A stretch of DNA of 25,338 nt, taken from JANJTY01 sp038257155. Lineage in GTDB: Bacteria > Pseudomonadota > Gammaproteobacteria > Xanthomonadales > Xanthomonadaceae. The translations under genes were made by a program, and so were the position numbers. Numbering within the stretch: position 1 is the first letter of the stretch; each line of letters opens with the position of its first letter. Location of the stretch: the NCBI GenBank assembly GCA_038257155.1, contig JBBSJP010000060.1:1-25338 (forward strand), given 5' to 3'. This document shows, piece after piece, positions 7,873-17,558 of the stretch. Under the pieces are notes generated by a model. That model saw only the letters and a program-made list of their open reading frames with translations. It ran no database searches and was not told the origin of the DNA.

Positions 7873-7896
7873 CTCGGGCCGCTTGCGCGGCCCGAG
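7861..7896 (-). terminator. Rho-independent terminator after gcvH
   Basis: CTCGGGCCGC (7873-7882) pairs perfectly with GCGGCCCGAG (7887-7896), loop of four. On the minus strand the stem is followed by TTGTTTTCGAT. It closes the long minus-strand run that starts at sufR. Confidence 0.85.
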
Positions 7897-7922
7897 AAGG
7901 GTGCGACCTGGTTCGCAGATGC

Positions 7923-8321
7923 TCAGCCGGCGTCTTCGCCTTCGATCATTTCGGCGTACTCATCTGGCCCGAGCAGTTCCTCGAGCTGGGAAAGATCGTC
8001 CGGCTGGATCGCAAAGATCCAGCCTTCGCCGAAGGCGTCTTCGTTGATCGTCTCGGGCTTGTCGGTCAGCGATTCATTGACCGCGACCACGCGGCCCGAC
8101 ACCGGTGCGTAGACGTCGGACGCCGCCTTGACCGACTCGACCACGGCGCAGCCCGCGCCGGCCTCGACCGAATCGCCAACATTGGGCAGCTCCACATACA
8201 CCAGGTCACCCAGCTGGCCCTGCGCATGGTCGGAAACGCCAACGGTTATGCGGCCGTTGTCCTCGACACGGGCCCACTCATGCGACTTCAGAAACTTCAG
8301 GTCTCCGGGGATCTCTTTCAT
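7923..8321 (-). CDS. gcvH: Glycine cleavage system H protein
   Basis: The 132-residue lipoyl carrier of the glycine cleavage system. It shuttles the aminomethyl group between GcvP, GcvT and dihydrolipoamide dehydrogenase. The lipoylated lysine is K65 in the VVESVKAASD motif, and the family start (SHEWARVEDNG, residues 13-23) and end (GEGWIFAI, residues 98-105) are intact. Length is normal. The frame is open from 8423, but ATG 8321 gives the family N-terminus (MKEIPGDLKF). It lies 73 bp downstream of gcvT and is followed by a strong terminator. gcvP is not in the window. Confidence 0.97.
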   Translation of the reverse strand: MKEIPGDLKFLKSHEWARVEDNGRITVGVSDHAQGQLGDLVYVELPNVGDSVEAGAGCAVVESVKAASDVYAPVSGRVVAVNESLTDKPETINEDAFGEGWIFAIQPDDLSQLEELLGPDEYAEMIEGEDAG

Positions 8322-8394
8322 GTGGCGCTCCAGGGTGTCGAGTGAATGGGTGGCGGCGCGAATTGTACCGGAGCCGTCGGCGAATTCGTGTGCG

Positions 8395-9483
8395 CTAGGC
8401 CGCGGGGACCAGGCTGGCGCCATCGCGCACGAATGGGTACTTCACCACGCGCACGGCAACCGGCCTGCCTCGCAGGTCGACGGTGGTGGGGCCCGGGTCG
8501 CCGGCCGGGATGCGCGCCAGTGCGATCGAGTGTCCCAGGGTGGGTGAGAAGGTGCCTGACAGGATCTCGCCGGTGCCGCAGGCGGTCTGCACCGACTGGC
8601 CGTGGCGCAGTACGCCCTTCTCATCCAACACCAGGCCGACAGTCTGGCGCGGCACGCCGGCAGCCTTCTGCGCTTCCAGCGCTTCGCGACCGATGAAGTC
8701 GCGTCCCTCGTCGAAGCTCACCGTCCAGGCCAGTCCCGCTTCGAGTGGCGAAACGGTCTCGTCCATGTCCTGTCCATACAGTGCCATGCCGGCTTCCAGG
8801 CGCAGGGTGTCGCGCGCACCGAGGCCGGCTGCCTTCACGCCAACGTTGAGCAAACGGTTCCACAGGGCGACCGCTTCGGACTCAGGCACCATGACTTCGA
8901 AGCCGTCTTCGCCGGTGTAGCCGGTGCGCGCCACGAACAGGCCATCGAGTTCGGCAGCGCTGAACTTGCCCAGCTTCGCGGCGCGTGCGGCACTCTCGGG
9001 CGACAGCAGGCTGTTGAATCGCTCACGCGCCTGCGGGCCCTGCACCGCGATCATGGCGAGCTCCGGCCGCTCCTGCACCGATACCTCGAAAGCGGCGGCT
9101 TGGGTGAGGATCCAGGGCAGGTCCTTGTCGCGCGTCGCGGCATTCACCACGATGCGGAACCAGCGCTCTTCCATGAAGTACACGATCAGGTCGTCGATCA
9201 CCCCGCCACTGGCGTTGAGCATGCAGGTGTAGAGCGCCTTGCCCGGCAGCTTGAGCTTGTCGACCGAATTGGCCACCAGGCGGCGCAGCAATGGCCGCAC
9301 CTGGACTCCGCGCAGGTCGACCACGGTCATGTGCGAAACATCGAACATGCCCGCGTCGCGGCGCACCTGATGGTGCTCTTCGATCTGCGAGCCGTAGTTG
9401 ATCGGCATGTCCCAGCCGCCGAAGTCGACCATGCGGGCGCCCAAGGCGCGGTGAGAGGCGTTGAGGACGGTCTGCTTGCTCAT
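8395..9483 (-). CDS. gcvT: Aminomethyltransferase (glycine cleavage T protein)
   Basis: GcvT takes the aminomethyl group from lipoyl-GcvH and passes the carbon to tetrahydrofolate, releasing ammonia. It is 362 residues, the usual length. Family features are FGGWDMPINYGSQIEEHH near residue 21, GMFDVSHM (45-52), the acidic pair in GGVIDDL (D97 corresponds to the catalytic Asp), and the folate-side ARDTLRLEAGMALYG stretch. The frame is open from 9708, but ATG 9483 (MSKQTVLNASH) is the family start; the ribosome site is weak. The 97-bp gap to the GNAT gene shows no glycine-riboswitch-like structure that I could identify. It is transcribed with gcvH. Confidence 0.96.
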   Translation of the reverse strand: MSKQTVLNASHRALGARMVDFGGWDMPINYGSQIEEHHQVRRDAGMFDVSHMTVVDLRGVQVRPLLRRLVANSVDKLKLPGKALYTCMLNASGGVIDDLIVYFMEERWFRIVVNAATRDKDLPWILTQAAAFEVSVQERPELAMIAVQGPQARERFNSLLSPESAARAAKLGKFSAAELDGLFVARTGYTGEDGFEVMVPESEAVALWNRLLNVGVKAAGLGARDTLRLEAGMALYGQDMDETVSPLEAGLAWTVSFDEGRDFIGREALEAQKAAGVPRQTVGLVLDEKGVLRHGQSVQTACGTGEILSGTFSPTLGHSIALARIPAGDPGPTTVDLRGRPVAVRVVKYPFVRDGASLVPAA

Positions 9484-9580
9484 GGATGGCTTCGCGAGTG
9501 AGAGCGGCGGGGCGACAAGGGTAAGGCCTGCGCGACGGATGGGAAATGGTGGTGATGTCGGGTCCGGGAAGAGGCACCCG

Positions 9581-10108
9581 TCAAAGATGCTTCTCCAGCA
9601 CTTCGAAGCGCAGGTCCGGGCGCTTTGGAATGCCGAAACGCTCGTCGCCGTAAGGAAAGGGTTTGAGGATGCCAGTACGGTGGTAACCGCGCCGCTCGTA
9701 CCAGGCAATCAGCTCGGCGCGCAGGTCGATGACCGTCATGCGCATCAGGCGCAATCCCCAGTCGTCGCGCACCACGTGCTCGGCTTCGGCCAACAGGCGA
9801 TTTCCAATTCCCGAGCCCTGCGTGCCGGGCGCCACGGCAAACATGCCGAAGTAGCCGGCGCTCTGCTCGTCAGCGATGTGCGCACAGGCGAGGACGCGAC
9901 CATCGCACTCGGCCAGCAGCACGCGCGAGCGTGGCCGCAGCAGGTCCACGCGCAGCACCTCCGGATCGATGCGGTTGCCATCCAGCAGGTCGGCTTCCGT
10001 GGTCCAGCCGGCGCGACTGGTTTCGCCGCGGTAGGCTGAGGTGACAAGTTCGACAATGGCAGGAATGTCGTTCTCGGTAGCGTTTCGAAAGCGCAAGGTG
10101 TCAAGCAT
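9581..10108 (-). CDS. GNAT family N-acetyltransferase
   Basis: A 175-residue single-domain GNAT acetyltransferase. Beta strands with the acetyl-CoA motif A are visible as MFAVAPGTQGSGIGNRLL (about 89-106), containing the pyrophosphate loop Q97-x-x-G-x-G102. The C-terminal IAWYERRGYHRTG motif is the usual tyrosine-bearing segment. It acetylates an amine on a small molecule or protein; the acceptor cannot be told. It sits 50 bp after sufS and 97 bp before gcvT on the same strand, so it may simply be carried in the operon. Confidence 0.9.
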   Translation of the reverse strand: MLDTLRFRNATENDIPAIVELVTSAYRGETSRAGWTTEADLLDGNRIDPEVLRVDLLRPRSRVLLAECDGRVLACAHIADEQSAGYFGMFAVAPGTQGSGIGNRLLAEAEHVVRDDWGLRLMRMTVIDLRAELIAWYERRGYHRTGILKPFPYGDERFGIPKRPDLRFEVLEKHL

Positions 10109-10158
10109 CCGCGACTCCGCCTCCAGCGATCCAGGAACTCATTGTCGCGGATTCGGCC

Positions 10159-11415
10159 TCAAGCGAGCAGCTTGCGGACCTTGCCTATGGCTGCCACGAA
10201 GCGCTCGATCTCGTCGTGCGTGTTGTAGAACGCCAGCGAGGCGCGGCAAGTGGCGGTAACGCCGAACCAGCTGAGCAGGGGATGGGCGCAGTGCTGGCCG
10301 GAGCGCACCGCCACGCCTTCCAGGTCGAGCAGGGTAGCGAGGTCGTGGGCATGGGTGCCTTCGATCAGGAAGCTGATCACGGCCGCCTTCTCCTGTGCCG
10401 TGCCGATGATGCGCAGGCCTTCGATGCCTTGCATCGCTTCGGTGGCGTGGGCGAGCAGTTCCTGCTCGCGCGCATCGATGTGAGCCATGCCGATGGTGTC
10501 GAGATAGTCGACCGCCGCTCCCAGGCCGATGTGGCCGGCGATGTTCGGCGTGCCCGCCTCGAACTTGTGCGGTGGATCGTTGAACACGCTGCCCTCAAAC
10601 CTCACTTCCTTGATCATCTCGCCGCCGCCGATAAAGGGCGGCATCGCGGCGAGATGCTCGCGCCGCGCCCACAGCACACCGGTGCCGGTCGGGCCGCACA
10701 TCTTGTGGCCGGTGAAGGCGTAGAAGTCGCTGCCCAACGAGGTGATGTCGACCGGTCGATGCGGCACGGCCTGCGAACCGTCGATCACGGTGACGATGCC
10801 GCGCCGGCGCGCTTCCTTGCAGATCGCGCGTACCGGATTGACCGTGCCCAGCACATTGGAAACATGGGTAAGGCCAAGCAGCTTCACGGCGGGCGTCATC
10901 GCGGCGTAAAGCGCATCGAGGTCAAGTTCGCCGCTCGGGGTGATCTCGGCAACCCGGATGACCGCACCGGTGCGCTCGGCAATGAGCTGCCAGGGCACGA
11001 TATTGGCGTGGTGCTCCATGCGGCTGAGCAGGATCACGTCGCCGGTCTTCAGGCGCGGCAATGCCCAGGAGTACGCGACAAGATTGATGGCGAAGGTGGT
11101 GCCGCTGCACAGCACCAGCTCGTCGCGATGCACCTTGAGAAAAGCCGCCAGCCGCACGCGCGCGTTCTCGTAGGCTTCGGTCGCCTCGCTGCCGAGCGTG
11201 TGCACGGCGCGGCTGACATTGGCGTTGTGCTGGCGATAGAAGTCGTTGACGGCTTCGATCACCGCCGCCGGCTTCTGCCCGGTATTGGCCGAGTCCAGAT
11301 AGACCAGTGGCTTGCCATGCACCTGACGCTGCAGCAAGGGAAAGTCAGCGCGGATGCGCTGCCAGTCGATGGCCGGACCATCGGAGGGCGTGCCCGTTGA
11401 CGCGGCCGCACTCAT
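10159..11415 (-). CDS. sufS: Cysteine desulfurase SufS
   Basis: A PLP-dependent group II cysteine desulfurase, 418 residues, that takes sulfur from cysteine and gives it to the SufBCD scaffold. The PLP lysine is K238 in TGHKMCGPTG, with H136 in MEHHANIVPW and D212 in VIDGSQAVPH. The persulfide cysteine is C376 in RSGQHCAHPL. The C-terminal R391-containing CRASLAFYNT motif is present. ATG 11415 overlaps the cupin stop by four bases (ATGA), so translation is probably coupled. The frame is open further upstream to 11700 but that part is the shadow of the cupin gene. No sufE or sufU partner is in the window. Confidence 0.96.
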   Translation of the reverse strand: MSAAASTGTPSDGPAIDWQRIRADFPLLQRQVHGKPLVYLDSANTGQKPAAVIEAVNDFYRQHNANVSRAVHTLGSEATEAYENARVRLAAFLKVHRDELVLCSGTTFAINLVAYSWALPRLKTGDVILLSRMEHHANIVPWQLIAERTGAVIRVAEITPSGELDLDALYAAMTPAVKLLGLTHVSNVLGTVNPVRAICKEARRRGIVTVIDGSQAVPHRPVDITSLGSDFYAFTGHKMCGPTGTGVLWARREHLAAMPPFIGGGEMIKEVRFEGSVFNDPPHKFEAGTPNIAGHIGLGAAVDYLDTIGMAHIDAREQELLAHATEAMQGIEGLRIIGTAQEKAAVISFLIEGTHAHDLATLLDLEGVAVRSGQHCAHPLLSWFGVTATCRASLAFYNTHDEIERFVAAIGKVRKLLA

Positions 11416-11759
11416 GCCGGTTCCTCGACGCGGTCGCCATGGCTGGGTGGCGTGGAGATCACCAGCACCCGCACGTCGGCGCCCGAGTCGTTGCGGAACT
11501 GGTGCGCCACGCCAGGCGCCACATGCAGGCCCTGAGCGGTCGAGAGCGGATGCGTCTCGCCGGCGATGTCCATCACGGCCTCGCCATCCAGAACATAGAA
11601 GAACTGCCGCGCGTGCACGTGGCGGTGCATGACTTCGCCCGCGCCGGCCGGAACCACTTCCTCGATCACCGACAGCTGGGCATCGGCCAGCAGGTGCCAA
11701 CCTTCACAGCCTTCGCCCCACAGATAGCGCGGAGCCGTGGCGCGACTGATGCGGCTCAT
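11412..11759 (-). CDS. Small cupin-domain protein in the suf operon
   Basis: A 115-residue single cupin. Motif 1 is GEVMHRHVHARQFFYVLDG with H45, H47 and H49; the usual glutamate ligand position is Q52. Motif 2 is HVAPGVAHQFRN with H86. So most metal ligands are present but one is changed. It overlaps sufD (ATGA at 11756-11759) and sufS (ATGA at 11412-11415), which ties its translation to both. Cupins of this size bind metals or small ligands; no function in Fe-S assembly is established to my knowledge. A sensor or metal-handling accessory is inference. Confidence 0.88.
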   Translation of the reverse strand: MSRISRATAPRYLWGEGCEGWHLLADAQLSVIEEVVPAGAGEVMHRHVHARQFFYVLDGEAVMDIAGETHPLSTAQGLHVAPGVAHQFRNDSGADVRVLVISTPPSHGDRVEEPA

Positions 11760-13057
11760 GCTTCTGCCTCGCCGCGAGCCAGGGCAGCGTCGACGTGTGC
11801 GCTCAATTGCCCAATCAGGTCTGCATTGCCCAGTGCCGCGAGCGGCTCCCGGCAGAACGCCGCTGTGAGCAGTTGCCGTGCCTGGGTCGCGGGAATGCCG
11901 CGCGAGCGCAGGTAGAAGAGTGACTGTGGGTCGAGCTGGCCGACCGTCGCGCCATGCGCGGCCTGCACTTCGTCGGCATGAATCACCAGCACCGGCTGGG
12001 TGTCGATCTCGGCGCCTTCCGACAGCAGCAGGTTCTTGTTCGACAGTGATGCGGCGCTGCCGTCGGCGCCGGCGCGAATCTCGATGCCGCCGTGGAATAC
12101 CGCGCGCCCACGATCGCCAGCCAGGCCACGCCAAAGCAATTCGCACTGCGTATTGGGCGCGACATGCTCGATGCCCAGGCGGGTGTCCACGTGGCGGCGT
12201 GCATCGGCCAGCAGCACGCCATTGGCGATCAGTCGCGCGCCTTTGCCCTGCAGCGCAACATTCAGCTCGTGCCGCGACAGCCCAGCGCCTAGCTCCAGAT
12301 CGACGCGGCGGTACTGGGCCTCACTCGCCAGCACGGCATCGGTGCGCAGCAGGCTGGTGGCGCCGTTGGATTCGTTCTGGATGCGGGCGTGCGAAAGCTG
12401 CGCGCCGGGCTTCAGATGGACATGGCAGATCGTGTTGTTGAAGTTCGCGTGCGGGCTTGCGGCAAGATGATGCTCGATCACGGTGAGTTGCGCGGACTCG
12501 CGCAGCTCAATCAGGAGACGCAGATGACTGGCGCGGTCGCCGTCGTTGGGAGCGCCAACAAATACCAGATGCAGCGCTTTCTCGACCTGCAGTCTGGCGG
12601 CGGCTCGCAGCACCACTCCTTCATCGGCGAGTGCGGCGTTGAGCCGAGCGAAGGTCTCGTCGGTAGCATCGTAGTGGCGTGCCAGGAAGTTCACGGCACG
12701 CGCATCGCCGTTGGCGAGTTCGGCTGACAGCGGACGCAGGATCAATCCCTCGGGCAGTTCACCGGTCTGCGAGAGTGTGAGATCGACGCGTCCATTGACG
12801 AACACCAGGCGCGGTGACGGAATGTCGGCCAGCAGCGCCGCATCGATCGGGGTAGCTGCATCGGCAGCTGCAAAGCTGCGTCGTTCCAGGGCGCGCAGCG
12901 AGGTGTACTTCCAGCGCTCCGCGCGTGGCTTGGGCAGGCCGTCAGCCAACGCGGCATCGAGCGCGGCGCGGCGAGCCTGGCCCAGATCGCCAGCGTCGCG
13001 CAGCACGGGCGACAGGTTGCCGAAGCTGGTGCGGAAGCTGTCGAGCAGCGGGTTCAT
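11756..13057 (-). CDS. sufD: Fe-S cluster assembly protein SufD
   Basis: The 433-residue SufD subunit of the SufBC2D scaffold. The N-terminal RWKYTSLRAL segment (48-57), the beta-helix core, and the C-terminal HADEVQAAHGATVGQLDP run are typical; H368 in AAHGAT is the equivalent of the functional histidine at the SufB-SufD interface. SufD helps iron entry and complex stability. It is translated from ATG 13057 and overlaps the cupin gene downstream. Unusually, 130 bases with a large inverted repeat separate it from sufC. Confidence 0.95.
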   Translation of the reverse strand: MNPLLDSFRTSFGNLSPVLRDAGDLGQARRAALDAALADGLPKPRAERWKYTSLRALERRSFAAADAATPIDAALLADIPSPRLVFVNGRVDLTLSQTGELPEGLILRPLSAELANGDARAVNFLARHYDATDETFARLNAALADEGVVLRAAARLQVEKALHLVFVGAPNDGDRASHLRLLIELRESAQLTVIEHHLAASPHANFNNTICHVHLKPGAQLSHARIQNESNGATSLLRTDAVLASEAQYRRVDLELGAGLSRHELNVALQGKGARLIANGVLLADARRHVDTRLGIEHVAPNTQCELLWRGLAGDRGRAVFHGGIEIRAGADGSAASLSNKNLLLSEGAEIDTQPVLVIHADEVQAAHGATVGQLDPQSLFYLRSRGIPATQARQLLTAAFCREPLAALGNADLIGQLSAHVDAALARGEAEA

Positions 13058-13081
13058 GCCAGAAGCTCCCGTAGCGTTGAC

Positions 13082-13139
13082 GGTGGGCCAAGGCCCACCC
13101 TACGAGCCGGCCGTCCCGTAGGGTGGGCCTTGGCCCACC
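13082..13139. repeat. 23-bp perfect inverted repeat between sufC and sufD
   Basis: The arm at 13082-13104 is the exact reverse complement of 13117-13139, with a 12-base loop. Each arm is itself near-palindromic (GGTGGGCC-AA-GGCCCACC). In RNA it would form a very stable hairpin in the middle of the suf transcript. It looks like a dispersed REP-type element; there is no T-run, so it is not a normal terminator. Confidence 0.85.
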
Positions 13140-13187
13140 ATGGTGTCGCCGGGAGATTGGAAAAGCTGCATTGCGATTGACCCCACA

Positions 13188-13949
<762 letters not shown>

Positions 13950-13955
13950 GGGAAG

Positions 13956-13987
13956 CCGTGATTCGTGATTGGGGATCCGTGATTCGT
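13956..13987. repeat. 11-bp direct repeat at the sufC side of the insertion
   Basis: CCGTGATTCGT occurs at 13956-13966 and 13977-13987, with a further GTGATT between. The style resembles the short tandem words common between genes here (see 18721-18905). It lies in the gap between sufC and the nucleotidyltransferase gene. Confidence 0.5.
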
Positions 13988-14021
13988 TGAAGCGACGCGC
14001 AATGTGAGGACGTTCCTGGAA

Positions 14022-14531
14022 CTATTCGTCTTGCATCAGCTTGCGTCGCAGAGCCGCGCGAACATCGGCGGCGCGCTCGGGCGCGATGGCTTCGACGTCG
14101 GCGAGGTCCTGGGTGCGGGCTGTTGCCAGCTTGTTGGCGATCAACTCGTCACGTCCCAGGCAGGAAACTTCCGTGTCGCCAAGCCTGCCGATGACCCGCT
14201 CGGCATAGGCCTGATCAAACGCGAGGCCAGTGGCGAAATTCAGTAGATCGATCCGGTAGGGTGCCCGCCCCAGCTGCACCATGACGGATTCGGAGACCCA
14301 CTCCTTGGCGCTCGGCGCAAGATCTGGAAAGCCGAAATCCCTGAGCAGCACCGACAGCTTGTTGGCGGTCTCGGCGTCCGGACGTAACCAAAGATCCAGA
14401 TCTTTGGTATTGCGCTCGTGGCCGTGCGCCGCCAGGGCGTAGGCGCCGATCACCAGGAAATCAACTCCGCTCTCCTTTAACAACGCGAGCAGTTCGCTCC
14501 AGTCGCGGGGGATTCTCGCTGGTCCAGCCAT
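14022..14531 (-). CDS. Nucleotidyltransferase-fold protein inside the suf operon
   Basis: A 169-residue protein with the minimal nucleotidyltransferase signature: GAYALAAHGHERNTKDLDLWL (29-49), with D44 and D46 as the paired metal acidic residues, and D95 in YRIDLL as the likely third. A C-terminal DELIANKLATARTQDLADV stretch is typical of the DUF6036/AbiEii-like group. Such proteins occur as stand-alone genes or as parts of toxin-antitoxin or abortive-infection pairs; some lack catalysis. ATG 14531 is chosen because the domain starts there; the frame runs open to 14618. It overlaps the preceding small ORF by 71 bases. It does not belong to any known Suf pathway and looks inserted. Confidence 0.82.
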   Translation of the reverse strand: MAGPARIPRDWSELLALLKESGVDFLVIGAYALAAHGHERNTKDLDLWLRPDAETANKLSVLLRDFGFPDLAPSAKEWVSESVMVQLGRAPYRIDLLNFATGLAFDQAYAERVIGRLGDTEVSCLGRDELIANKLATARTQDLADVEAIAPERAADVRAALRRKLMQDE

Positions 14532-14690
14532 AGTAGTCGGCCCTGAGTCGTTCGAGTGCTGCAAATCCGGAGGAAACGTCGGAACCGGTGCGCGGGGCGC
14601 GCGAGGTTTGCGCGGCACTGCCGGTGTGCTTCGATGCTTCCGCAGCCGGCCCGCTTGAAGTGTCCGTTACGGACGGGGTTATGTGAGTCG

Positions 14691-14694
<4 letters not shown>
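14461..14694 (-). CDS. Small ORF coupled to sufB, possible partner of the nucleotidyltransferase
   Basis: A 77-codon frame whose ATG overlaps the sufB stop (ATGA at 14691-14694), so it would be translated by coupling. The first half is Ser/Thr/Ala-rich and disordered in character. The second half, with ALERLRADYYGWTSENPPRL, looks like a short folded segment. It ends 71 bases inside the nucleotidyltransferase gene in another frame. I do not recognise the family with certainty. A small partner protein directly ahead of a nucleotidyltransferase is a common arrangement, which is the main support. The start could also lie further in. Confidence 0.5.
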
Positions 14695-16130
<1,436 letters not shown>

Positions 16131-16158
16131 GAGGCTAGGCTGCCTTTGCGATGTGCGT

Positions 16159-16602
16159 TCAGGCCGAAGCCAGACGCAAGGGAATCGTTTTCTCGGATGG
16201 CGGTGGCGCCAGCATCTGCGCCAGGCTGACCTGCTGCAGGGCTTCAGATACCACATCATTGATACGCCGCCAGTTGGCTCGCGCACCGCAATTGTGTTCA
16301 AGCCCACATTGGCCCGTCGCTGTGCTGCATTCGGTCATACCAATCGGTCCTTCCATGGCCTCTACCACGTCGGCCAAGCTGATCGCCTCTGGCGCGCGCG
16401 CCAGGCGATAGCCGCCGCGCGCACCGCGGAAACCTTCCACCAGGCCGGCTGCAGCCAGCGGCTTGAGCAACTTGGCGACCGTTGGCGCTTCCAGATGCGC
16501 CAGTTCAGCCAGTTCTGCGGCGCTATGCACTGTCTCAGGGCGGTTGGCCAACACCGTCATCACCACGGTGGCATAGTCGGTCAGCTTGGTGACGCGCAGC
16601 AT
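16159..16602 (-). CDS. sufR: Rrf2-family regulator of the suf operon
   Basis: A 147-residue Rrf2-family winged-helix regulator, closest in features to the proteobacterial Suf assembly regulator. The N-terminal helix-turn-helix spans about residues 1-65 (LTDYATVVMTVLA, APTVAKLLKPLAAAGLV, GARGGYRLAR). Three cysteines, C92, C99 and C105 (C-x6-C-x5-C), can hold an Fe-S cluster as in IscR. It probably senses cluster supply and represses its own operon. ATG 16602 is preferred; the upstream in-frame extension to 16671 overlaps the promoter. The symbol follows position and family, not an experiment. Confidence 0.92.
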   Translation of the reverse strand: MLRVTKLTDYATVVMTVLANRPETVHSAAELAELAHLEAPTVAKLLKPLAAAGLVEGFRGARGGYRLARAPEAISLADVVEAMEGPIGMTECSTATGQCGLEHNCGARANWRRINDVVSEALQQVSLAQMLAPPPSEKTIPLRLASA

Positions 16603-16634
16603 GTTCGTGTGTCCATGAATAAAGCGTACCGGAA

Positions 16635-16657
16635 TGGTCCTGATTATAGCGTGACCA
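16635..16657 (-). promoter_or_regulatory. sufR promoter with overlapping dyad
   Basis: A perfect TATAAT lies on the minus strand at 16643-16648, about 40 bases before the sufR start; the -35 region is poor. The half-sites TGGTC (16635-16639) and GACCA (16653-16657) flank the -10 box symmetrically with 13 bases between. A poor -35 plus an operator over the -10 fits a regulated promoter, but the dyad is short. Confidence 0.5.
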
Positions 16658-16721
16658 GCGCGGACCCGCATTTCTCATGCCTGGCGCGGGTCATCTTCGT
16701 GCGCCAGTGTGAAAGAGCGGG

Positions 16722-16890
16722 CTAGGAGCCTGCGCGGCAGAAGCAATCGAGGCGAAAGCGTGACTGCGAGAGAACAAATTTTTTGACGATTCGCCGGCCT
16801 GTAGTGCTTCTACAGGCCAAGAAGCGGCGGAAATTCGGGCCGCGCAGGCGCGTTTGCAGCCCGGTTGTCTTCTGCCGCGCAGGCTCCTAG
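16722..16890. mobile_element. 169-bp palindromic MITE/REP-like element
   Basis: The first 22 bases (16722-16743) are the exact reverse complement of the last 22 (16869-16890). The inner parts also pair imperfectly toward the centre, where GGCCTGTAG (16796-16804) pairs with CTACAGGCC (16810-16818) around a 5-base loop. The TIR midpoint (16806) and the central hairpin midpoint (16807) coincide, so the whole element is one large hairpin. It has no gene and no clear target duplication. It fills the divergent gap between sufR and yggT. Confidence 0.75.
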
Positions 16891-16959
16891 TTGCGTTCCG
16901 CGCTGGCGCGATGCGTACAAATCGCGACAATGGGACCCCATCCACCGCACCGGATCTCC

Positions 16960-17538
16960 ATGAGCTACCTGGCCAACGCCGGCACCCTGCTGCTCGAAGT
17001 CCTGTTCGGGATACTGAGCGCCATCGTGGTGCTGCGCGTGATGCTGCAGCTGGTCCGGGCGGATTTCTACAACCCGATCAGCCAGTTCCTCTACACCGCG
17101 ACCAATCCGGTATTGATGCCGCTGCGCCGCTTGCTGCCGCCCATCGGTCGGCTCGATACGGCGGGCACTTTGCTGGCCTGGCTGCTGCAGATCCTCAAGG
17201 TTCTGCTGCTGTCGCTGCTGGCCGGACAGGTTCCCGGCTTGCTGGCACTGCTGGTGCTGGGGTTCGCCGAGTTGCTGGGGTTCGTGGTAACCCTGCTGTT
17301 CTGGCTGATACTGATCCGCATCGTAGTCAGCTGGCTGGGTGGCGGCTATCACCCGGCCCTGCCGCTGCTCGGGCAGTTGACCGAGCCCTTGCTGCGGCCG
17401 GTGCGACGGCGCATGCCCAATCTGGGAGGGATTGACCTGTCACCGATGGTAGTGATGTTGCTGTTGTTGTTGGTGCGCATCCTGGTGGTGGCGCCGATCA
17501 CCGACCTGGGCATCATGCTGGCCCGCGCATCCTGGTAG
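16960..17538 (+). CDS. yggT: YggT family integral membrane protein
   Basis: A 192-residue membrane protein with two YGGT repeats. The first has NPISQFLYTATNPVLMPLRR (38-57) and the second LLGQLTEPLLRPVRRRMP (136-153), followed by D159 and P162. About four to five membrane spans fit. The family is linked to membrane and osmotic functions in several bacteria but its mechanism is unknown. ATG 16960 is the start by alignment to the first hydrophobic span; the ribosome site is weak. It leads a three-gene plus-strand unit with the DUF4426 gene 20 bases downstream, a pairing seen in many gammaproteobacteria. Confidence 0.92.
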   Translation: MSYLANAGTLLLEVLFGILSAIVVLRVMLQLVRADFYNPISQFLYTATNPVLMPLRRLLPPIGRLDTAGTLLAWLLQILKVLLLSLLAGQVPGLLALLVLGFAELLGFVVTLLFWLILIRIVVSWLGGGYHPALPLLGQLTEPLLRPVRRRMPNLGGIDLSPMVVMLLLLLVRILVVAPITDLGIMLARASW

Positions 17539-17558
17539 TCCAAACCAAAGGAAATCCC

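Noticed and set aside
9484..9580. Glycine riboswitch before gcvT
   Set aside because: The gap is only 97 bases, directly after the GNAT gene, and I could not find the conserved aptamer core.
10216..11400. 394-codon open frame on the plus strand
   Set aside because: Antisense shadow of sufS; no motif and composition rich in His, Arg and Gly.
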